In this document: one piece after another, positions 1 to 4,935 of the stretch | Position numbering within the stretch: the first letter of the stretch is position 1 | Layout: each line of letters starts with the position of its first letter | NCBI GenBank assembly: GCA_050732935.1 | Contig: JBOHRW010000134.1 | Location: 1-11,154, forward strand | Origin: DASRVA01 sp050732935 | GTDB taxonomy: Bacteria > Gemmatimonadota > Gemmatimonadetes > JACCXV01 > JAHWKZ01 | Direction of reading: 5' to 3' | Length of the DNA stretch: 11,154 bases | Program-made: the position numbers and the translations under genes | Notes under the pieces: generated by a model | Databases searched by the model: none | Seen by the model: the letters and a program-made list of their open reading frames with translations, nothing else | What the model was told of the DNA's origin: nothing

Positions 1-563
1 GTCGTCGAGTCGACCATCCCCATGCGCGGCACCCCCTCTCCCTCGGGGATCGTGAAGTGCCACTCGATCTCGAAGCGGGCTGTCCCGCCGGGGGCGATTG
101 GCGAGGGCATCCGGACCATCATGACCGTCCCCCGCTCGACCGTCTGGCGGTCATCCGCCGGATCGATCTCGAGCGCCTGTCCATCCACCGAGAGCGAGGT
201 CAGCGTCATGCCCCCCGTCAGGGGCACCGGCCGGGTCCGCAGGGCGCCCTGCCGGAACAGGTTCTGGTAGAGGTGGAAGAAGACCTCGGCCAGGGTGTCC
301 GGCGACTCGTTGTGGTAGGTGATCGTCTCGCTTCCCGATAACCGACGCGACATCGGCTCCACCATGGCCGCGATGTCGTAGTCGACCCGCTGCTGCCAGT
401 AGCTCGCTCCCGGAGCCCCCGTCGACGACCGGGTGCCGGCCTCCACGGCCTCGAGGAAGGCCGGACTCGGCCGCACCTCGAGCGGCACCAGCGCGCGCTC
501 CTGAGCGAGGCTGGGCGCGGCGGCGGCGGACATCATCAGGAAGGGGAGGAGATAGCGTCTCAT
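1..563 (-). CDS. Exported M1-family metallopeptidase-like protein, N-terminal part (cut by window edge)
   Basis: The reading frame starts at ATG (563-561) and stays open through the left window edge, giving 187 residues of a larger protein. An AAGGAG Shine-Dalgarno lies 8 nt upstream of the ATG. Residues 1-21 form a Sec signal peptide (MRRYLLPF, hydrophobic stretch, then SLAQ). The mature part begins with a linker, then YWQQRVDYDI, a segment ending in SGSETITYHNESPDTLAEVFFHLYQN (seen in two pieces, about residues 75-100), and later beta-strands. This pattern, a Y/W-rich start followed by a G-x-E-T-I-T-Y-x-N beta-sandwich strand and 'L.QN', is the N-terminal domain of secreted M1 (gluzincin) aminopeptidase-like proteins. 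The HExxH catalytic domain would lie left of the window and is not seen, so catalytic competence cannot be judged. It is divergent from the epimerase-like gene at 628. Confidence 0.72.
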   Translation of the reverse strand, partial: MRRYLLPFLMMSAAAAPSLAQERALVPLEVRPSPAFLEAVEAGTRSSTGAPGASYWQQRVDYDIAAMVEPMSRRLSGSETITYHNESPDTLAEVFFHLYQNLFRQGALRTRPVPLTGGMTLTSLSVDGQALEIDPADDRQTVERGTVMMVRMPSPIAPGGTARFEIEWHFTIPEGEGVPRMGMVDST

Positions 564-605
564 CACACGGCTCCTTGGAGTGAGAGTGAGTTGACGGCGT
601 GATCC

Positions 606-628
606 CGAATCCTATCGTATCGTCCACA
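606..628. promoter_or_regulatory. Candidate bidirectional promoter with overlapping -10 boxes
   Basis: The 64-nt gap between the divergent starts at 563 (-) and 628 (+) holds CCTATCGTATCG (611-622). Read on the plus strand this gives TATCGT (613-618), 9 nt before the ATG at 628, which has no Shine-Dalgarno. Read on the minus strand the same bases give TACGAT (619-614), about 50 nt before the minus ATG. Both fit TAnnnT. No convincing -35 box is visible, so this rests on spacing and on the leaderless pattern seen elsewhere in the window. Confidence 0.4.
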
Positions 629-1626
629 TGGACGTACTCCTGATCGGCGGCACGCGGAACGTCGGCCACCACCTGGCGATCGCGCTTACGGATGGCGGTC
701 ATCGCGTGACCACGTTCAACCGCGGCCGGACGCCCGACGAGCTGGGCGATCGGGTCGAGCGCCTTCACGGCGACCGGACCGACCCCGTGCAGCTCGCCCG
801 TGCCTTGAGGGGGCGCTCGTTCGACGCCTGCATCGACATGATCGCCATGCGGGGCGGCGACACGCGCGCCGCCATCGAGACGCTCGACGGCTGCGTGGGC
901 CACTACGTCCACCTCTCGACCGGGCAGGTCTATCTGGTCCGCGAGGCCTGTCCGGTGCCGGCCCGGGAGGAGGACTACGACGGCCCGCTCATCGATCCGC
1001 CAGCGGGGGACTCGTGGGAGTCCGCCGAATGGCGCTACGGGATCGAGAAGCGGGAGTGCGAGGACCGACTCGCCGATGCCTGGGCGGCCCGTCGCTTCCC
1101 GGGTACCCGCCTCCGCCTCCCCATGATCCACGGCGAGCGCGACCACTACGGCCGGATCCACGGCTACGTCCGGCGGTTCCTCGACGGCGGGCCGGTGCTG
1201 CTCCCCCTCGAAGGCGGCCCCCGGCTCCGTCACATCCATCAGGCCGACGTGGTGGCCACCATCCTCCGGCTCCTGGAGAGCGGCGACGGCAAGGGCCGCG
1301 CGTACAACCTGGCGCAGGACGACCTCTGGACCCTGGACGAGTTCCTCGACCGGCTGGCCGCCCTCCTTGGTGTCGAGCCCGACATCGACCACCGACCCCG
1401 CGCGGAACTCGAGGCGGCGGGCCTCTTTCCGGCCTGCTCTCCCTTCTCCAATCCCTGGATGTCGGTTCTCGATAACCGGCGGGCGAAGGAGGAGCTTGGA
1501 TTTCGCTTCGCCGGTTTCGACGACTACCTGCCTGATCTGGTCAAGAGCTTCCGCGATTCCCGCCTCGAGCCGCCGCTCGCCTACGCCAGCCAGCGGGAGC
1601 GGGAGAAGGCGCTGGCCATGAGTTAG
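628..1626 (+). CDS. NAD-dependent epimerase/dehydratase family protein (extended/atypical SDR)
   Basis: This 332-residue protein has the length of extended short-chain dehydrogenases. The nucleotide-binding motif is at the extreme N-terminus (MDVLLIGGTRNVGHHL, residues 1-16), a GGTRxVG variant typical of the CSP41/isoflavone-reductase-like side of the family. NRGR (31-34) follows the second strand, as in NADP(H)-type family members. STGQVY (97-102) corresponds to the catalytic Ser strand, and Y137-GIE-K141 is the YxxxK pair. LRLPMIHGERDHYGRI (162-177) and RHIHQADVVATI (201-212) match the substrate-binding part. Substrate is not predictable: sugar nucleotide epimerase, reductase or a non-enzymatic RNA-binding role are all possible. 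The start has no Shine-Dalgarno; a TATCGT box 9 nt upstream suggests a leaderless mRNA. The next gene is 156 nt downstream and probably separate. Confidence 0.85.
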   Translation: MDVLLIGGTRNVGHHLAIALTDGGHRVTTFNRGRTPDELGDRVERLHGDRTDPVQLARALRGRSFDACIDMIAMRGGDTRAAIETLDGCVGHYVHLSTGQVYLVREACPVPAREEDYDGPLIDPPAGDSWESAEWRYGIEKRECEDRLADAWAARRFPGTRLRLPMIHGERDHYGRIHGYVRRFLDGGPVLLPLEGGPRLRHIHQADVVATILRLLESGDGKGRAYNLAQDDLWTLDEFLDRLAALLGVEPDIDHRPRAELEAAGLFPACSPFSNPWMSVLDNRRAKEELGFRFAGFDDYLPDLVKSFRDSRLEPPLAYASQREREKALAMS

Positions 1627-1773
1627 CGGCTGTCGGCGATGTGGTCTACCATATTGTATAGGTCGCCAGGCGGGCGGCACGTGAGAGCGATGATGCTGGC
1701 GGCCGTCGAGGAACGGAACCTGCACACTCCCGTGGCGTACCATCAAGCGGGTTGGGACTTCGGGCTTTCTCAT

Positions 1774-1778
1774 GGAGG
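1774..1778 (+). promoter_or_regulatory. Ribosome binding site deciding the start of the beta-barrel gene
   Basis: GGAGG lies 4 nt before the ATG at 1783. The frame is also open upstream to an ATG at 1639, but that start would put 48 non-hydrophobic residues in front of a clear signal peptide and has no Shine-Dalgarno, so 1783 is preferred. Confidence 0.7.
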
Positions 1779-1782
1779 CCAT

Positions 1783-2541
1783 ATGATCAGATCGATATCC
1801 GTTCGCTCCCTCGCTATCTCCCTCGTACTGGCCCTTGCCCTATCGGCTCTCCCCGACTCCGCCCTGGCGCAGCACCAGGTGACCGCGGCTTTCGCGATCA
1901 CGGACCCGCGCGGCGAGTTCGACGCCAACACCGATACGGGATACGGTTTTACGGGGGGCTACCTTTACACCTTCGGCCAGAACCGGGTGCTCGGCCTGGG
2001 GGTGACCGGTCTGGTCCAGTCCTACGGCCGCACCGGGCGGCGCGCGCCCCTCTCGCCGACCATCCCCGACCTGCGGGTGGACGTGGAGACCACGAACAAC
2101 ACGGCCATGATCCAGGGCCTGGTCCAGCTCAAGGCCCCGACCGGAGCCGTCCAGCCCTATCTCCAGGGAACCGGTGGCTTCGGGTGGTTCTTCACCACGA
2201 CATCGCTCCAGAACCGGTTCACCGACGAGACGATCCTGAGCGACACCAACCAGAGCGACGGGACCTGGGTCTGGGGCGGTGGCGGAGGGCTGCTGGTCCG
2301 GGTCTATGAGGGCGAGCGCCGACCCGACGTCGACGCCCAGGGCCGCGTCCTCGGCCAGGGCCGGGACCCGGTTCGGGCGTATCTGGACCTCGGCGCCCGC
2401 GCCATTCGCGGGGACAAGGTGAAGTACCTGACCGAGGGATCGCTGGTCACCGACCAGGGGGAGGTGGACCTCGACCGGCGGCTGGTGGAATCGGATATCG
2501 AAGCAGTGCAGTACCAGATCGGGCTCACGGTCGAGTTCTAG
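1783..2541 (+). CDS. Predicted outer-membrane beta-barrel protein, hypothetical
   Basis: The protein has 252 residues. Residues 1-30 are a Sec signal peptide: MIRSISVRS, a hydrophobic core (LAISLVLALALSALP) and a likely cut after DSALA or ALAQ. The mature part is built of alternating short strands rich in Gly, Tyr, Phe and Thr (for example GYGFTGGYLYTFG, LGLGVTGLVQSYG, YLQGTGGFGWFFTTT, WVWGGGGGLLVRVY), separated by polar turns. It ends in QYQIGLTVEF, with a C-terminal Phe and alternating hydrophobic residues, the usual beta-signal for BAM-assisted insertion. The strand count suggests a small barrel of about 8-10 strands of the OmpA/OmpW-like type. No specific function can be assigned. It is preceded by 156 nt without another gene, where an AT-richer patch (ATATTGTATA, 1651-1660) could hold a promoter, and is followed by a hairpin. 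Confidence 0.75.
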   Translation: MIRSISVRSLAISLVLALALSALPDSALAQHQVTAAFAITDPRGEFDANTDTGYGFTGGYLYTFGQNRVLGLGVTGLVQSYGRTGRRAPLSPTIPDLRVDVETTNNTAMIQGLVQLKAPTGAVQPYLQGTGGFGWFFTTTSLQNRFTDETILSDTNQSDGTWVWGGGGGLLVRVYEGERRPDVDAQGRVLGQGRDPVRAYLDLGARAIRGDKVKYLTEGSLVTDQGEVDLDRRLVESDIEAVQYQIGLTVEF

Positions 2542-2570
2542 CCGGGTGCCTGGAACAAGCCGGCACCCGG
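2542..2570 (+). terminator. Hairpin after the beta-barrel gene, possible terminator without U-tract
   Basis: CCGGGTGCC (2542-2550) pairs perfectly with GGCACCCGG (2562-2570) around an 11-nt loop, immediately after the stop codon at 2539-2541. A second, competing small hairpin CGGGC-ttc-GCCCG sits at 2568-2580. No run of T follows, so intrinsic termination is uncertain; the hairpin may instead stabilise the mRNA 3' end. Confidence 0.4.
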
Positions 2571-2655
2571 GCTTCGCCCGCGGGAAGGCATGCAGCGTGG
2601 AGGAAACGACCGCGATCGATGGCGATCGACGTTAGCCTCCGGCAGCCCGATCCGC

Positions 2656-2668
2656 TAAATTCACTCCC
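2656..2668 (+). promoter_or_regulatory. Candidate -10 box placing the infA start at or near the mRNA 5' end
   Basis: TAAATT (2656-2661) lies 7 nt before the infA ATG in otherwise GC-rich DNA, and no Shine-Dalgarno is present between it and the ATG. TTAGCC (2632-2637) at 18-nt spacing is a weak -35 candidate. Confidence 0.5.
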
Positions 2669-2893
2669 ATGGCTGACAAAGCAGGTGTCATCGAGGTCCA
2701 GGGCACGGTCGAGGAGTGCCTTCCCAGCACGATGTTCCGGGTGCGGCTCGACAACGAGCACCTGGTGCTGGCGCACATCTCCGGAAAGATGCGCAAGAAT
2801 TACATCAAGATCCTGACCGGGGACCGAGTGACCGTGGAGCTCTCCCCCTATGATCTCTCCCGCGGCCGCATCACCTACCGCTTCAAGAACTGA
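2669..2893 (+). CDS. infA: Translation initiation factor IF-1
   Basis: The protein has 74 residues, close to the 72 usual for the family, and is a single S1-like OB fold. It binds the 30S A site with IF-2 and IF-3 during initiation. Diagnostic blocks are IEVQGTVEECLPSTMFRVRL, AHISGKMRKNYIKILTGD and VTVELSPYDLSRGRITYR, nearly identical in pattern to the enterobacterial protein. The N-terminal MADKAG extension is short and normal. The gene stands alone here rather than between secY/map and rpmJ/rpsM as in many bacteria, so the genome could carry a second infA. The start lacks a Shine-Dalgarno and has TAAATT 7 nt upstream. Its stop lies only 7 nt from the stop of the convergent FKBP gene. Confidence 0.97.
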   Translation: MADKAGVIEVQGTVEECLPSTMFRVRLDNEHLVLAHISGKMRKNYIKILTGDRVTVELSPYDLSRGRITYRFKN

Positions 2894-2900
2894 CCACGAC

Positions 2901-3434
2901 CTAGCGGACTTCCAGCAGCTCCACATCGAATACGAGCGTCGCGTCCGGCGGGATCACGTCGCCGGCGCCGATCGGACCGTAACCGAGGTCGGGCGGGATG
3001 ACGAGCCGCCGCTGACCACCGACCCGCATTCCCGACACGCCTTCCTCCCAACCCGGGATCACGCGTCCCTCTCCCAGAACGAACGAGAATGGCTCCCCAC
3101 GGTCGCGGCTGGAGTCGAACTTCATGCCATCGGGCAGCCAGCCGGTATAGTGGACGACGACGGTGTCCTCCGCGGCGGCCATCTCTCCCTCCCCTTCGCG
3201 GACGTCGCGCACGTACAGCCCGGAGGCGGTCCGCTCCATGTCGTCCAGGTTGACCTCCAGCTCGGGAGCGTAACCGGTGGCGATGGGGGTGGGAGCGGGA
3301 GCAGTCGCCGAACCCGTCTCGAGCGCGGTGTCGGCATCGCCGGGCTCATCGGGTGCCGTCTCCTGGCCGCCGCCACAGGCGGCCAGAATCACGATGGCGA
3401 TGAAAGCGAAGAGCGCTGACGGACTCCATGACAT
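2901..3434 (-). CDS. FKBP-type peptidyl-prolyl cis-trans isomerase, lipoprotein
   Basis: The protein has 177 residues. Residues 1-20 are a lipoprotein signal peptide ending in the lipobox L17-A-A-C20, though the n-region (MSWSPS) has no positive charge, which is unusual. Residues 21-60 are a flexible Ala/Pro/Thr/Glu linker. An FKBP domain follows from about residue 68: Y96, F106-D107, F116 and F118, the VIPGW block (125-129), Y152, and I161 in IPPDATLVFDVELL. All the usual active-site aromatic positions are present, so it should catalyse prolyl isomerisation in the periplasm, anchored to a membrane. AGGAGG lies 8 nt before the ATG at 3434. It is 73 nt downstream of sucB on the same strand with a hairpin between, so it may be the last gene of that unit or partly uncoupled from it. 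It converges on infA. Confidence 0.92.
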   Translation of the reverse strand: MSWSPSALFAFIAIVILAACGGGQETAPDEPGDADTALETGSATAPAPTPIATGYAPELEVNLDDMERTASGLYVRDVREGEGEMAAAEDTVVVHYTGWLPDGMKFDSSRDRGEPFSFVLGEGRVIPGWEEGVSGMRVGGQRRLVIPPDLGYGPIGAGDVIPPDATLVFDVELLEVR

Positions 3435-3465
3435 GCGATGAACCTCCTGGTCGACTTGTGCGTAC

Positions 3466-3486
3466 CGCCGCGACGGGGTCGCGGCG
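3466..3486 (-). terminator. Strong hairpin between sucB and the FKBP gene (terminator or attenuator)
   Basis: CGCCGCGAC (3466-3474) and GTCGCGGCG (3478-3486) form a perfect 9-bp stem with a 3-nt GGG loop on the plus strand (CCC on the minus-strand transcript). It starts 22 nt after the sucB stop. There is no U-tract on the minus-strand side, so it may be a pause, processing or partial-termination site that lowers FKBP expression relative to sucAB. Confidence 0.4.
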
Positions 3487-3507
3487 ACGGAACACGGTCC
3501 TGGCGGG

Positions 3508-4860
3508 TCAGCCGTCGAGCAGCAGCCGGGTCGGCTCCTCCAGCCGCTCCTTCAGCTTCACGAGAAACGTGACCGCCCCCTCACCGTCCACGATGCGGTG
3601 ATCGTACGAGAGGGCGACGTACATCATCGGTCGGGCCTCGATCCGGTCCTCCCCGCCGTCGGCATCCTCCAACACCACCGGGCGCTTCTCGATCTTGTGC
3701 ATGCCGAGGATGCCGCTCTGCGGGGGATTCAGGATCGGCGTCGACATCAGCGATCCGTAGACCCCGCCGTTCGAAATCGTGAAGGTCCCGCCCTGCAGCT
3801 CCTCGATCGCGATCTTTCCGTCGCGCGCCTTGGTGGCCAGCTCCTTGATCCCGAGCTCGATCTCGGCGAGCGACATCCGGTCGGCGTACTGGAGGACGGG
3901 GACCACCAGCCCCCGCGGGGTGCCGACCGCGATGCCGAGATGGACGTGCTCGTGGTAGACGATCTCGTCGCCGTCGATGAACGCGTTGATCTCGGGTAGA
4001 TCCCGAAGCGCCAGCATGGAGGCGCGGGCGAACAGGGACATGAACCCCAGCCGCACGCCATGCTGGGCCTCGAACCGCTCCTGGTGCTCCTGGCGCAGGG
4101 CCAGGACGCCGGACATGTCGACTTCGTTGAACGTCGTGAGGATAGCGGCCGTCCGCTGCGCCTCCACGAGACGCTCGGCGATCCGAAGCCGCAGCCGCGA
4201 CATCCGCTCGCGTCGGGTGCCGGGTTCGTCCTCGATCCGCTCGCGAGGCTCCTCGGCGAGATCGCCGGAAACGACCGTGAGCTCCTCGACGCCCACCCCC
4301 ACGTCGCGGCGATTCTCTTTCTCTCGGTCAGGCTTGACGACCCCCGCCTCGGGGGCGGCCTCGCGCGACTCCCTTCCGGCGTCGGGGGCGACCTCGCGGG
4401 GCGGCTTTGCCTCTTCCCGGGGTTCCTCCTCGGGCTCCTCTTCGGCCCCGGGCTTCTCCTCGGGCTGGGCCCGCTTCTCACGCGCCGCGGGCCGCTTCTC
4501 CTCATCGGGTTCGGGCTCGGCCTCGGCTTTCGCCCGCTGCTTCTCGGCCGGCTCGGGCTTTTTCCGTTTTGATGGCCTCTCGGCCTCCTCGGGTTCTTCG
4601 GCCTTCTCCTCCTTGGGAACCGCGCCGGCCCCGTCCTCCACGATCCGGCCGACGATGTCGCCGACCTGCACGGTCTCCCCCGCCTGGATCAGGATCTCGA
4701 GCGTCCCCGAAGCCTCGGCGGCGAGCTCGACCGTGGCCTTGTCGGTCTCCAGCTCGAGGATCGCCTCGTCCTTCTGGACCGTATCGCCGTTCTTCTTGAG
4801 CCAGGAGCCGAGGTCGCCCTCGGTGACGGACTCGGCGAGCGCCGGAATTACGATATCCAC
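3508..4860 (-). CDS. sucB: Dihydrolipoamide succinyltransferase, E2 of 2-oxoglutarate dehydrogenase
   Basis: The protein has 450 residues. It transfers the succinyl group from E1-generated succinyl-lipoate to CoA in the TCA cycle and forms the core of the complex. Residues 1-77 are one lipoyl domain with the lipoylated Lys in ETDKATVEL (K41). Residues 80-215 are a linker very rich in Glu, Lys, Arg, Pro and Ala. The catalytic domain runs from about 217 to the end: TTFNEVDM, HLGIAVGTPRGLVVPV, FTISNGGVYGS, and the active-site SYDHRIVDG with H421 and D425. The ending LLLDG and the NEVDM motif favour the E2o over the E2p type. No peripheral subunit-binding domain is recognisable between the lipoyl and catalytic domains, which is odd. 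GGAGG (4869-4865) is 4 nt before GTG at 4860 but only 1 nt before an in-frame TTG at 4863, so GTG is preferred. It lies 75 nt downstream of sucA. Confidence 0.95.
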   Translation of the reverse strand: MDIVIPALAESVTEGDLGSWLKKNGDTVQKDEAILELETDKATVELAAEASGTLEILIQAGETVQVGDIVGRIVEDGAGAVPKEEKAEEPEEAERPSKRKKPEPAEKQRAKAEAEPEPDEEKRPAAREKRAQPEEKPGAEEEPEEEPREEAKPPREVAPDAGRESREAAPEAGVVKPDREKENRRDVGVGVEELTVVSGDLAEEPRERIEDEPGTRRERMSRLRLRIAERLVEAQRTAAILTTFNEVDMSGVLALRQEHQERFEAQHGVRLGFMSLFARASMLALRDLPEINAFIDGDEIVYHEHVHLGIAVGTPRGLVVPVLQYADRMSLAEIELGIKELATKARDGKIAIEELQGGTFTISNGGVYGSLMSTPILNPPQSGILGMHKIEKRPVVLEDADGGEDRIEARPMMYVALSYDHRIVDGEGAVTFLVKLKERLEEPTRLLLDG

Positions 4861-4935
4861 CAACCCTCCGATGCGAGGAACGACTTGGAGGAAATTAGCG
4901 CGGACCCGGCAGGTCGGCTCGATACGCGCACGACG

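Noticed and set aside
151..1782. A 543-codon open frame on the minus strand across the left end.
   Set aside because: It lies antisense to the epimerase-like gene and out of frame with the M1-type gene, has Arg/Pro/Ala/Gly-rich low-information composition, no start signal and no recognisable domain. It is a high-GC shadow.
1639..1782. The longer start at 1639 for the beta-barrel protein.
   Set aside because: It would place 48 residues before an obvious signal peptide and lacks a ribosome binding site, whereas 1783 has GGAGG 4 nt upstream.
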